Assembly (NCBI GenBank): GCA_937871585.1 | Contig: CALMPJ010000183.1 | Span: 1 to 33,139 of the forward strand | Source of the DNA: an uncultured Acidobacteriota bacterium | Lineage (GTDB): Bacteria > Acidobacteriota > Blastocatellia > Pyrinomonadales > Pyrinomonadaceae | Reading direction: 5' to 3' | Length of the DNA stretch: 33,139 nucleotides | Shown: in pieces, positions 24,455-32,740 of the stretch | How positions within the stretch are numbered: position 1 is the first letter of the stretch | Layout of the letters: each line of letters starts with the position of its first letter | Notes under the pieces: model-generated | The model's input: the letters and a program-made list of their open reading frames with translations, nothing else | Databases searched by the model: none | Told to the model about the DNA's origin: nothing | Made by a program: the position numbers and the translations under genes

Positions 24455-26377
24455 ATGAGTAGCAATAACGGCGGTTCGACCGGCGGTTTTCGCGATTGGC
24501 TGATGCAGGGAGCTCGTCAGCCGGACGCTGCGTTTACGGCAAAGGCTCACCATCAAAAGCATTCCTGGTGGCAGGTAATGTGCTTGACGGGCGTCGACTA
24601 TTTCTCGACGCTTGGTTATCAGCCGGGCATCGCATTTGCGGCCGCGGGTGTTCTGTCACCTATCGCCACGCTGATCTTGGTGATGCTGACTTTGTTCGGC
24701 GCACTTCCGATCTACAATCGAGTCGCCGCCGAAAGTCCGCACGGGCAAGGTTCGATCTCAATGCTCGAACAATTGCTGTCGCGATGGAAGAGCAAGCTGT
24801 TCGTACTCGCTTTGCTCGGATTCGTCGCGACTGATTTTGTTATTACTATCACGCTGTCCGCAGCGGACGCTTCGGAACACGTAATTCATAATCCGTTTAT
24901 CGAAGCAAACTTCCACTTTCTAGATCATCCCGTTCTGGTTACTTTTATAATGATCGCTGTTCTCGCGGCGGTTTTTCTAAAAGGTTTCAAAGAGGCGATC
25001 GGCATTGCCGTTTTCTTGGTTTTCGCCTATTTGTCGCTAAATCTCGTCGTAATTGCGACGGGAATGTATCACATCTATCTTGACCCGACGACATTAGCGA
25101 ATTGGAAGAACGCCCTTTTCACCGGCAGCCACGGCGGCACACAGAGTATCCTCGCGATCATCGGATTGTCGCTTCTTGTATTTCCAAAACTCGCTCTGGG
25201 ACTCTCAGGATTTGAGACCGGCGTTGCCGTAATGCCGCTGATCGAGAATCCGAAGCGTATCGAAAAGACCAAGAAACTGCTGCGAACTTCGGCTCTGATA
25301 ATGAGCTTCTTTCTCATTTGCAGCAGCTTTATCACTAGCGTCCTGATTCCTGCTCATGAATTTCAACATGGCGGAAAGGCGTCAGGCCGCGCACTCGCGT
25401 TCCTCGCACACGAATATCTTGGTGACTACTTTGGAACCGCATACGACATCAGCACGATCCTGATACTTTGGTTTGCCGGTGCATCGGCGATGGCAGGCTT
25501 GCTAAATATTGTTCCGCGATATTTGCCTCGATACGGTATGGCACCGAACTGGGCACGTGCTTCGCGGCCATTGGTGCTGATCTTTGCGGTAATTTGTTTC
25601 ACGATCACGTGGATTTTCGAGGCGAACGTCGAGGCGCAAGGCGGAGCATACGCGACTGGCGTTCTCGTTCTAATGACATCGGCTGCGATCGCCGTGACGA
25701 TATCTTCGTGGAGACGCGGCCAAACGGTGCGTTGGGCATTTCTCGCGATCGCTTTGGTCTTTGTCTATACGACGCTGACAAATATCATCGAACGCCCGGA
25801 CGGAATTAAGATCGCGTCGCTCTTCATTCTCGCCATCGTCGCCGCATCGTTTATCTCACGTGCGATGAGAACGACTGAACTTCGTATACAAAAGGTCGAA
25901 TTCGACGAAATGGCGAAACAATTCATCGAAGATCTCAAAGGCGAAGAGATACGCATTGTCACAAACCGACGCGAGACTGGCGATGTCACCGAGTATCGGT
26001 TCAAAGAACACGAAAAGCGTGTCGATAATCACATACCTGCTAGCGATGCGATACTTTTTTACGAGATCGAGATCGGCGACGCGTCCGAATTTGCTGGCAA
26101 GATCGAGGTCAAAGGCGTCGATATAGCAGGCTATCGAATTCTAAGAACTCACGCGCCTGCGGTTCCAAACGCGATAGCTGCTCTGCTGTTAAAACTTCGT
26201 GACGAGACAAACTCGATCCCGCACGTCTATTTCGGCTGGAGCGAAGGCAATCCAATCAAGTACCTCATTCGCTATATCTTGTTTGGCGAGGGCGACACGG
26301 CTCCCGTCACACGTGAGATCTTAAGGCAGGCTGAGCCCGATCCGGAATTGCGTCCGAGCGTGCACGTTGGCGGTTAG
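24455..26377 (+). CDS. APC-superfamily permease, probable K+ uptake transporter
   Basis: A 640-residue membrane protein. The first 470 residues contain about twelve helices, with a [16 protein letters not shown] first-helix motif like the broken helix 1 of APC-fold transporters and an [16 protein letters not shown] cytoplasmic loop. The last 165 residues are soluble ([14 protein letters not shown] to [26 protein letters not shown]). Annotation pipelines would call it an amino-acid permease. Divergence from the kdp operon and a KdpE-like operator argue for potassium instead, in the way KUP and KimA are K+-transporting APC relatives. Substrate is inferred from context. The gene ends 1 base before the convergent paralog gene. 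Confidence 0.72.
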   Translation: MSSNNGGSTGGFRDWLMQGARQPDAAFTAKAHHQKHSWWQVMCLTGVDYFSTLGYQPGIAFAAAGVLSPIATLILVMLTLFGALPIYNRVAAESPHGQGSISMLEQLLSRWKSKLFVLALLGFVATDFVITITLSAADASEHVIHNPFIEANFHFLDHPVLVTFIMIAVLAAVFLKGFKEAIGIAVFLVFAYLSLNLVVIATGMYHIYLDPTTLANWKNALFTGSHGGTQSILAIIGLSLLVFPKLALGLSGFETGVAVMPLIENPKRIEKTKKLLRTSALIMSFFLICSSFITSVLIPAHEFQHGGKASGRALAFLAHEYLGDYFGTAYDISTILILWFAGASAMAGLLNIVPRYLPRYGMAPNWARASRPLVLIFAVICFTITWIFEANVEAQGGAYATGVLVLMTSAAIAVTISSWRRGQTVRWAFLAIALVFVYTTLTNIIERPDGIKIASLFILAIVAASFISRAMRTTELRIQKVEFDEMAKQFIEDLKGEEIRIVTNRRETGDVTEYRFKEHEKRVDNHIPASDAILFYEIEIGDASEFAGKIEVKGVDIAGYRILRTHAPAVPNAIAALLLKLRDETNSIPHVYFGWSEGNPIKYLIRYILFGEGDTAPVTREILRQAEPDPELRPSVHVGG

Positions 26378-26378
26378 T

Positions 26379-26618
26379 TTATTTCGAGCGGTCAAAAAGG
26401 TCCATGAGGTGCGAGCCGATCATGATCACTGGGATGGTCAAGATTAGGCAGATCGTTCCGAGACGGCCATAGGCGACGTCGGTTTCGATTACCGAATGCA
26501 AGATCGCGAGAACCAATCCCATTAACGGCAACGCGATACCTAAACCGAATACGACAACTGCTATGGCTTCGCGCGAGTGATTTTCTGTGTGGCTCGAAAC
26601 GCTTTGAAAAGTAGTCAT
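26379..26618 (-). CDS. Two-TM small membrane protein, paralog of the kdp-operon leader protein
   Basis: A 79-residue protein with two helices (AIAVVVFGLGIALPLMGLVLAILHSVI and LGTICLILTIPVIMIGSHLM), ending MDLFDRSK. It aligns without gaps to the C-terminal half of the 96-residue protein at 23899-24189. The ATG at 26618 is chosen over 26654 for two reasons: AGGAAG lies 9 bases before it, and the predicted transcript starts near 26640, downstream of the earlier ATG. It lies after kdpE on the same strand but has its own KdpE-like promoter. Function unknown; linked to K+ uptake by position and promoter. Confidence 0.7.
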   Translation of the reverse strand: MTTFQSVSSHTENHSREAIAVVVFGLGIALPLMGLVLAILHSVIETDVAYGRLGTICLILTIPVIMIGSHLMDLFDRSK

Positions 26619-26645
26619 TTTGGCTTCTTCCTCTTTCACAAGAAA

Positions 26646-26704
26646 AGCATACAAAGCCGTACGTAAGGGTTTTGTCAGAAACCCATAAAAAGTTCGTAAA
26701 GATT
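26646..26704 (-). promoter_or_regulatory. KdpE-like operator and promoter of the 79-residue paralog gene
   Basis: The plus strand holds CCATAAAAAGT (26683-26693) followed by TCGTAAAGATT (26694-26704), 20 of 22 positions identical to the kdp-operon site. A -10-like TATGCT lies at 26651-26646, again 32 bases from the operator edge, with a poor -35 (CAAAAC). The site falls between the kdpE stop and the small gene. Confidence 0.6.
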
Positions 26705-26711
26705 TGAAGAA

Positions 26712-27410
26712 TTATTCGGAATTCGTACTGAAACGGTAGCCAACCCAAGGCTCTGTGCGAATGAACTGTGGTTTCGCCGGATCTTTCTCGATCTTCTTGC
26801 GAAGTTGGCCGACAAATACTCGCAAATATTCTGTCTGTTCCGTAGAATTGCCGCCCCAAACAGCCGACAACAATGCTCGATGCGTCACGACCTTGCCGCG
26901 ATTGTTAAAAAGGTAGACCAGCAGATCGAACTCTTTCGGAGTAAGGTGAACAAGTTCGCCGGAAACGGTCACTTCTCGCGTATCATGGTCGATCGCGAAT
27001 TCGCCGTCCTCCAATCTAGTCTCGACTGACGCAGCATTGTCCGGCATACGTCGCAATGCGGCCCTAACTCTCGCTAGCAACTCGTCGATCCCGAACGGTT
27101 TCGTTACGTAATCATCAGCGCCGGCATCAAGAGCCTCGACCTTAGTTCGCTCCTCGCCTTTGACCGACAGCACGATCACCGGCAATTGCGAGACCTTGCG
27201 GATCTCTTGGCAAAGTTCGATGCCGTCCATATCGGGCATTTGAAGGTCGGTGATTACGAGATCAGGATGCCAGTCTCGAAACGTGTCGAGAGCCGAAACT
27301 CCGTCGGCCGCTGTACGCACGTCAAAGCGATGTGCCATCAGGCTGTGCCGCAACACGCGTGTGATCTGCGGTTCATCGTCGACTACGAGTATTTTCTTTA
27401 TGTCGCTCAT
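26712..27410 (-). CDS. kdpE: OmpR-type response regulator KdpE
   Basis: A 232-residue regulator. The receiver domain has the acidic pair in VVDDEP, the phosphorylated Asp in LVITDLQMPDMDG (residue about 54) and Lys in VTKPFG. The C-terminal winged helix (about 130-230) carries LTPKEFDLLVYLFNNRGKVV and ends WVGYRF. The start is the ATG at 27410, 1 base after the stop of the kdpD kinase gene. A longer in-frame extension reading back into kdpD exists but is not credible. KdpE activates kdp transcription under K+ limitation. Its likely targets are the three tandem-repeat promoters described nearby. It is encoded next to the kinase half only, not the N-terminal half of KdpD. Confidence 0.94.
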   Translation of the reverse strand: MSDIKKILVVDDEPQITRVLRHSLMAHRFDVRTAADGVSALDTFRDWHPDLVITDLQMPDMDGIELCQEIRKVSQLPVIVLSVKGEERTKVEALDAGADDYVTKPFGIDELLARVRAALRRMPDNAASVETRLEDGEFAIDHDTREVTVSGELVHLTPKEFDLLVYLFNNRGKVVTHRALLSAVWGGNSTEQTEYLRVFVGQLRKKIEKDPAKPQFIRTEPWVGYRFSTNSE

Positions 27411-27411
27411 T

Positions 27412-28521
27412 TTAGTTTCGGTCGATCGGCAAAGCCATCGTGATCTTAGCTCCGCCGCCTTCGGCTTCGCCGATCTCGATCGTTCCATTCTGCGCCTCGA
27501 CAATGCCACGAACGATCGCAAGTCCCAGGCCGAGTCCATCCTTTCGTCCGTCGAGTCGTACAAATTTCTCGAACACTTTTTCCCGCATCTCCACCGGAAT
27601 TCCTTGCCCTTCGTCCTCGACAATTAATATGACCGAGCCGTCATCCTGCATCGCCGTTACAGTGATCGTCGTACCCGCGGGCGAGTATTTCGCTGCGTTC
27701 TCAACGAGATTGTATAACGCCTCAGCGATCGCACGTGCCTCAACTTTGACAAGCGGCAGATCACGCTGGATGTTTACAACAAGATGATGTTCGGCGACGA
27801 CGGATTCTGCTCGCTCTAGGCCTAAACCAACTATTTCTTCGACACTTACAGGTGTCAATTCACTGTTCCCGATGCTGGCTTCTACGCGAGCCAGTTGCAC
27901 CATACCTTCGATAAAGGAGTTAAGTCGATCGGTCTCTTCGTTGATGATATTGAGGAATTCGCCACGGCCTTCGCTGTTAAGTTCGATCGTGCGATGACCG
28001 CCTTCGCTGTCGAGCAACGTGGTCACCGAGGCTTTGATCGATGTTAATGGCGTTCGCAGATCGTGAGTGACAGCGTCGAGCAACGCCGATTTTAGCTTCT
28101 CGCTCTGCCGCAAAGCCTCGGCCTCGGTTGCTGATTCGAAGGCTGTTTGCAATTCGTCATAAAGCCGTTCGGCCTCGCGCGCACGACGCCGAGCGTAAGA
28201 CGAAAGTTCGCCCGCAACTATCGCCGTGATCGTAAACGCCGCCCACGCGACCAAGTTCTGCGGATCGGCGATATGCCAAGTCAGAACAGGTGGCACGAAC
28301 AGAAAATTGAAGCTCAACATCGCCGCAAACGACGCGACCAAAGCCGGATTTCGCCCAAAGAAAGTTGCCGACGTCAACACAACAAGCAGAAATGCGAGCG
28401 CAACTGTCGTCAGGTTAACATGTGTGCCAATTGCAAATAAAACAGCCGTGACTATACCAACGGCACACAGCGATAGGCCATAGCGAGCGAGTTTTGAATT
28501 GGCCAAGTAGTCTAGTTTCAC
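27412..28521 (-). CDS. kdpD: KdpD C-terminal half: DUF4118 membrane domain and histidine kinase, stand-alone
   Basis: A 369-residue kinase. Four membrane helices (about 12-105) carry the KdpD-type FNFLFVPP. A short coiled coil follows, then the HisKA domain with the phosphorylated His in VTHDLRTPLTSIKAS (about 155). The HATPase domain has ALYNLVENAAKYSP, VEDEGQGIP and LGLGLAIV. Compared with E. coli KdpD it lacks the KdpD and universal-stress domains, and also the GAF-like linker of about 130 residues between membrane and kinase. The missing N-terminal half is encoded at 17326-18507. It starts with GTG 10 bases after ftcD and is followed 1 base later by kdpE, so ftcD-kdpD-kdpE form one likely transcript. 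Confidence 0.9.
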   Translation of the reverse strand: MKLDYLANSKLARYGLSLCAVGIVTAVLFAIGTHVNLTTVALAFLLVVLTSATFFGRNPALVASFAAMLSFNFLFVPPVLTWHIADPQNLVAWAAFTITAIVAGELSSYARRRAREAERLYDELQTAFESATEAEALRQSEKLKSALLDAVTHDLRTPLTSIKASVTTLLDSEGGHRTIELNSEGRGEFLNIINEETDRLNSFIEGMVQLARVEASIGNSELTPVSVEEIVGLGLERAESVVAEHHLVVNIQRDLPLVKVEARAIAEALYNLVENAAKYSPAGTTITVTAMQDDGSVILIVEDEGQGIPVEMREKVFEKFVRLDGRKDGLGLGLAIVRGIVEAQNGTIEIGEAEGGGAKITMALPIDRN

Positions 28522-28531
28522 GATTTCGGCT

Positions 28532-30229
28532 TTAGCCGATCTTAGAGTTTACTATCGCCATGATCTCAGACTCAGCCGCGATCGAACGCGTCTCTATCTC
28601 GGCTCCGCGTGCAATGATGTTATCTGCGAATTCGCGGTCCTTAAGACCTGCGGCGTTGATCTTTACGTTGAGAAATGCGCCCATAACGGCTGAACGCGCA
28701 CATAATGCTCCGACCCCAGCGTCGGTCACGCTGTTCGGATTGCCGTGCTCGGCCATCGCACGAACGACGTCGAAAGCATCGAATGATCTCTCCATTGTTC
28801 TGAACGGAACTTCGGTCGCGTACTTCGTAGCAGCTTGAATTGCCGCCGTGCGAGCAGCCTTTTCCTCATCAGTTCCCTTTGGCAAACCGAACGCGTCCAT
28901 AACCTTATTGAACGAATTCGTATCTTCGTCGACAAGGTAGAGCAGTTCGTCCTTGATCGCTTGGCCTTTCACTGCCCAATCGGAGAATTCTTCCCAGCGA
29001 TCGTCCCAGCCGGCTTTGTGCGACGATAGATTCGCTACCATTGCCGCAAGCGAAGCACCAAGCGCACCAAGATACGCCGAGATCGATCCGCCGCCGGGAG
29101 CAGGTGATTCCGAAGCAGTCTCGTCTGCGAATCCTCGGCACGTCATATCGACCAGACTGTCGCTCTTGTCATCAGCGGCAAGTACGTATTCGATGATCTT
29201 CTCTTCCGGAACGAACGGCTTTAGGTCGTCGAGTCCCATCGATTTGATCGCGATCTTGATGAGTTCCGATTCCGTGATACCGATCGAACGGCCTTGTTTG
29301 GCGAGGTAATATTTGCCCGCATCGATGATCGCTTTCTTGGGAACAAGGCCGACTATTTCGAGACCTGTAACACGTAGCCCGCGCTTTTGTGCTTTATCCG
29401 AAACCTCGTCAAACGCAATATGCAGCGGCGTCTCGCTTAGGTTCGTGATGTTCATCGACACTTGCGCAATGCCGTATTCGCCGATGAACCAACCGATCGC
29501 CTTCGTGCCTTTCAGCGTTCCGGGGATCATGACTTGGTCGCCATTCTCATCTAAAACGGGCTTGCCTGTGATCGGATTTCCGTCACGTTTTATGCGGCCT
29601 TTTTCGCGAACATCAAATGCCACTGCATTCGCACGGCGCGTCGAAGTCGTGTTGAGATTGAAATTCACAGCGATCAAAAAATCGCGTGCTCCAACCGCAG
29701 TAGCTCCTGAGCGAGCTACGCTGTCATTGAAGTCAGTCGGACCAAGGTCAGGCTTCCAATCTTCGGAGGAAAGTCTGTCTTTCAAACCTTCGTATTCACC
29801 TTCGCGGCAATTGGCGAGGTTGCGGCGTTTTTCCTCGGTCGCGGCATTCTCATAGAGACATATCGGAATGCTAAGTTCATCACCTAAACGTTTCCCAAGC
29901 TGTCGAGCGTACTCGGCACATTCTTCCATTGTAACGCCCGAGATAGGTACGAGCGGACAAACGTCAGTTGCTCCAAACCGAGGATGATCGCCTTTGTGAC
30001 GACGCATATCGATCAGCTCCTGTGCCTTTCTTACGGCTTGAAATGCGGCTTCGACAACATCGTCAGGCTCGCCAACAAACGTCACGACGGTTCGATTCGT
30101 TGTAAATCCGGGATCGACATCGAGCAGCTTAACTCCGTCGCACGACGCGATCACATCAGTGATCTGTTTGATAACGCCAAGATCTCGGCCTTCGCTAAAA
30201 TTTGGCACGCATTCGATCAACTTCTTCAT
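28532..30229 (-). CDS. ftcD: Bifunctional glutamate formimidoyltransferase / formimidoyl-THF cyclodeaminase
   Basis: A 565-residue fusion resembling the mammalian FTCD enzyme. The N-terminal transferase (1-340) has CVPNFSEGRD and the catalytic His82 in KGDHPRFGATD. It moves the formimino group of N-formimino-glutamate to tetrahydrofolate. The C-terminal cyclodeaminase (about 365-565) has SPAPGGGSISAYLGALGASLAAMVA-type landmarks and GNPNSVTDAGVGAL with the catalytic Asp, yielding methenyl-THF and ammonia. This is the last part of histidine breakdown feeding one-carbon metabolism. No other hut gene is in view. The transferase carries an insert of about 15 residues near 222 (GNPITGKPVLDENGD). 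It is divergent from the exported protein at 30325 and leads into kdpD-kdpE. Confidence 0.95.
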   Translation of the reverse strand: MKKLIECVPNFSEGRDLGVIKQITDVIASCDGVKLLDVDPGFTTNRTVVTFVGEPDDVVEAAFQAVRKAQELIDMRRHKGDHPRFGATDVCPLVPISGVTMEECAEYARQLGKRLGDELSIPICLYENAATEEKRRNLANCREGEYEGLKDRLSSEDWKPDLGPTDFNDSVARSGATAVGARDFLIAVNFNLNTTSTRRANAVAFDVREKGRIKRDGNPITGKPVLDENGDQVMIPGTLKGTKAIGWFIGEYGIAQVSMNITNLSETPLHIAFDEVSDKAQKRGLRVTGLEIVGLVPKKAIIDAGKYYLAKQGRSIGITESELIKIAIKSMGLDDLKPFVPEEKIIEYVLAADDKSDSLVDMTCRGFADETASESPAPGGGSISAYLGALGASLAAMVANLSSHKAGWDDRWEEFSDWAVKGQAIKDELLYLVDEDTNSFNKVMDAFGLPKGTDEEKAARTAAIQAATKYATEVPFRTMERSFDAFDVVRAMAEHGNPNSVTDAGVGALCARSAVMGAFLNVKINAAGLKDREFADNIIARGAEIETRSIAAESEIMAIVNSKIG

Positions 30230-30324
30230 ATCACATATTGAATCACAGTGAGAACAGATTTAGAAAAACTAGCCTACGAAAACGAAGAGTGCTATCCTAT
30301 TTGCAAATTTCGGAGACACCTAAG

Positions 30325-31257
30325 ATGTATTGGACAAAGTTTCTTGCACCAATGTTGTTGATCTTGAGTGGAACTGTACTCGCGCAATCACTTCCTTCGG
30401 TAACACCGACGCCGACACCTGTTCCCGGATCTCGTCAAACTTTGAATCCGGGATTACACGAAAAAGGAAGCTACGAAAGACTTCGTACGATCGAAGCCGT
30501 CGGTGAACGAGAAAGACGCCCGCCGCCAGATCTGTTGACCCGACGCGACAACATTTATCGAAAGCCAAGCAAAGATGAGGTGGCGGCACTAGCGGTCTCC
30601 GAACAACTGTCCGCCAAATACGCTGAATTTCTCAGAATGAACGACGCAGGGTTGGTGAAGTTGAGCTCGGATTTCTCCTGTGTCGGCACCAGTGACGTTG
30701 TAGTTGCCAGCGACCAATGTCTGCCGCTTAGGATGCCGGGAGCAGGCACGGCATTCTCGTTCCGCACCGAAAGTTACCGACTGCCACGGCTTGCAGATGT
30801 GATACTGCTCGACGGAAAGATAATGACCGGCGGGCTATTTCAACAAGTAATAATTACGAATATCGGCGATACAGCGATCGAAAATATAACTTTAGAAAGT
30901 TCGGGTCTAAAATATTTGATCAGTGTGAAGCCTGCTGTTGACAGCAATGAATTCATGCAATTCGATAGTAAACTGCTGGATGGCATCGAGGCTAACGGAG
31001 TTCTCTATCGAAAAAACGAAATGGCTGCGCTAAATACTGCGTACGCATTACGGTCGATCGCGTATCGCGGAAAGAGTCTCAGAACGCTCGACGGCTACTT
31101 GTATAACGAACTCGAATTCGACAAACGACGCGACATTATTGTCGTCTTCCGGATCGTTGAAATGGAACCCAACGGAAACGTTACGATCCTCTGGAAAAAA
31201 CTAAAAGATGTCGAAGCTCCCGTTTTGAAAGTACTGAAGCTGCCCGGCCAAAAGTAA
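30325..31257 (+). CDS. Exported protein of unknown function with Pro-Thr linker
   Basis: A 310-residue protein. A signal peptide (MYWTKFLAPMLLILSGTVLAQ) is followed by a low-complexity PTPTPVPG linker and an Arg/Glu-rich stretch. A globular part with one Cys pair (FSCVGTS, DQCLPLR) then runs to the C-terminus, looking beta-rich (GLFQQVIITNIGDTAIENITL, NVTILWKKL). I recognise no family. The ATG at 30325 is set by the ribosome-binding site GGAG (30312-30315). A longer in-frame start at 30202 would overlap ftcD and hide the signal peptide. It ends 6 bases before the convergent glyQS, with no visible terminator between them. Confidence 0.78.
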   Translation: MYWTKFLAPMLLILSGTVLAQSLPSVTPTPTPVPGSRQTLNPGLHEKGSYERLRTIEAVGERERRPPPDLLTRRDNIYRKPSKDEVAALAVSEQLSAKYAEFLRMNDAGLVKLSSDFSCVGTSDVVVASDQCLPLRMPGAGTAFSFRTESYRLPRLADVILLDGKIMTGGLFQQVIITNIGDTAIENITLESSGLKYLISVKPAVDSNEFMQFDSKLLDGIEANGVLYRKNEMAALNTAYALRSIAYRGKSLRTLDGYLYNELEFDKRRDIIVVFRIVEMEPNGNVTILWKKLKDVEAPVLKVLKLPGQK

Positions 31258-31263
31258 ATAGGC

Positions 31264-32652
31264 TTAAAGCCGCGCTTTCAGATAACTCTCAAGTTCATCT
31301 ACCGAAACTCGCTCTTGCTCCCACGTATCGCGGTCGCGGACTGTTACCGCGTTGTCTTCGAGCGATTCGTGATCGACGGTAACGCAGAACGGCGTGCCGA
31401 TCTCGTCTTGGCGGGCGTATAGTTTGCCGATTCCGCCGGTGTCGTCGTAAACGGCTCGCATCGAGGGCTGAAGATCACGTTTGAGCTTTCTGGCGAGCGT
31501 AACGATACCCTCGTTATTCTTGGCAAGCGGCAACACTGCGACCTTGATCGGGGCGAGTTCCGGTTTGAGCTTGAGTATTACGCGAACTTCTCCTTTGTCG
31601 TTCGTCCGTTCGGTATAGGCGTCCATCAAAACAGCAAGAAGCGTGCGATTAACACCAATAGACGGCTCTATGCAATATGGATAGAACCGCTCGTTCGTCT
31701 GCGGATCGAAGTATGATAGGTCTTCGGTCGAGTCTGGATTGATACGTTTTCCGTCAGCGTCCTCAGGCTTTTTCGAATGAACCCGCAGATCGTAATCTGT
31801 TCGATTGGCGATCCCGAGCAGCTCATCGAACTGCTTGTCTTCGTCCTCACGCTCCGGGAAAAACCGATACAAGAAATCGACCGTTCGATCACTGTAATGC
31901 GCCAGTTCCTTTTCAGTTTGTTCGTAATGAACGATATTCTCGCTCGAAATGCCTAGCTTTCCTAGCCATTCGCCATAGGCGTCGATCCATTCCTGATGAA
32001 TCCGCGGAGCATCCTCGGGACGGCAGAAGTATTCGATCTCCATCTGCTCGAATTCACGGGTTCGGAAAATAAAGTTTCCCGGCGTCACTTCGTTGCGAAA
32101 TGCCTTGCCGACCTGAGCGATGCCAAACGGCAGCTTTCGTCGCGACGTGTCCAGAACGTTCTTGAAGTTGATAAAGATGCCCTGAGCAGTTTCGGGTCGC
32201 AAATATGCCAACGCCGTCGGATCGTCGTCTGCCGAAGCCGCACCAACTGTAGTCTTGAACATCAAGTTAAAATCCTTCGGTTCGGTCAGGTTCTTTAGGC
32301 CGCAATTCGAACAAATCGCCTTTCCGTCCGCCGCATCAACTTCGAGCTTATCGAGACGAAGCCGAGCATTACAATCGCGGCAATCGACAAGCGGATCGCT
32401 GAACGTGTCTTCGTGGCCCGAATACTTCCAAACATTCCTATTTTGAATGATCGACGAATCGACGCCCTCGACATCGTCTCGCTCGTAAACGGCCCAACGC
32501 CACCAGCTTTGCTTAATGTTATTCGCCAGCTCAACGCCCAACGGCCCGTAATCCCACGACGAACCAAGCCCGCCATATATATCCGACGCCGGATAAACAA
32601 ACCCGCGGCGTTTTGAAAGAGAAACAATGGTTTCGATGTTTGGAGCAGTCAT
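31264..32652 (-). CDS. glyQS: Glycine-tRNA ligase, single-chain dimeric type
   Basis: A 462-residue class II synthetase charging tRNA-Gly. The N-terminal motif-1 region has RRGFVYPASDIYGGLGSSWDYGPLGVE-type landmarks. A zinc-like insert carries Cys91, Cys94, Cys114 and Cys117 (CRDC, CSNC). Motif 2 is AFRNEVTPGNFIFRTREFEQMEIEYF and motif 3 is PSIGVNRTLLAVL. The anticodon-binding domain is the last 100 residues (IKVAVLPLAKNNEG to ESYLKARL). This is the archaeal/eukaryal-like homodimer form, not the alpha2-beta2 form. No T-box leader is seen upstream; only 88 bases separate it from the next gene. Confidence 0.97.
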   Translation of the reverse strand: MTAPNIETIVSLSKRRGFVYPASDIYGGLGSSWDYGPLGVELANNIKQSWWRWAVYERDDVEGVDSSIIQNRNVWKYSGHEDTFSDPLVDCRDCNARLRLDKLEVDAADGKAICSNCGLKNLTEPKDFNLMFKTTVGAASADDDPTALAYLRPETAQGIFINFKNVLDTSRRKLPFGIAQVGKAFRNEVTPGNFIFRTREFEQMEIEYFCRPEDAPRIHQEWIDAYGEWLGKLGISSENIVHYEQTEKELAHYSDRTVDFLYRFFPEREDEDKQFDELLGIANRTDYDLRVHSKKPEDADGKRINPDSTEDLSYFDPQTNERFYPYCIEPSIGVNRTLLAVLMDAYTERTNDKGEVRVILKLKPELAPIKVAVLPLAKNNEGIVTLARKLKRDLQPSMRAVYDDTGGIGKLYARQDEIGTPFCVTVDHESLEDNAVTVRDRDTWEQERVSVDELESYLKARL

Positions 32653-32687
32653 AAATGCTAGATTTTACAACGAATGAACGTCAAACG

Positions 32688-32719
32688 AAAAAGAACGCGC
32701 TTCTTTCGAAACGCGTTCT
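32688..32719 (-). terminator. Rho-independent terminator of the right-edge gene
   Basis: On the minus strand AGAACGCG and CGCGTTCT form a perfect 8-bp stem around a 12-base loop, followed by TTTT. It lies 21 bases after the stop of the gene ending at 32741 and before glyQS, separating the two same-strand genes. Confidence 0.82.
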
Positions 32720-32740
32720 AGTTAATTGCCTGTCGTTTGC

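Noticed and set aside
26619..26654. Upstream ATG at 26654 for the 79-residue protein
   Set aside because: No ribosome-binding site, and it lies upstream of the predicted transcript start; 26618 has AGGAAG at good spacing.
27411..27623. In-frame N-terminal extension of kdpE of 71 codons
   Set aside because: It reads back through the kinase gene in another frame, its residues are basic low-quality sequence, and the ATG at 27410 begins a normal receiver domain right after the kdpD stop.
30202..30324. Upstream in-frame start for the exported protein at 30325
   Set aside because: It would overlap ftcD and bury the signal peptide; a ribosome-binding site precedes 30325.
32653..32740. T-box leader for glyQS
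   Set aside because: Only 88 bases are available, no T-box core is visible, and the hairpin there is a terminator for the preceding gene.
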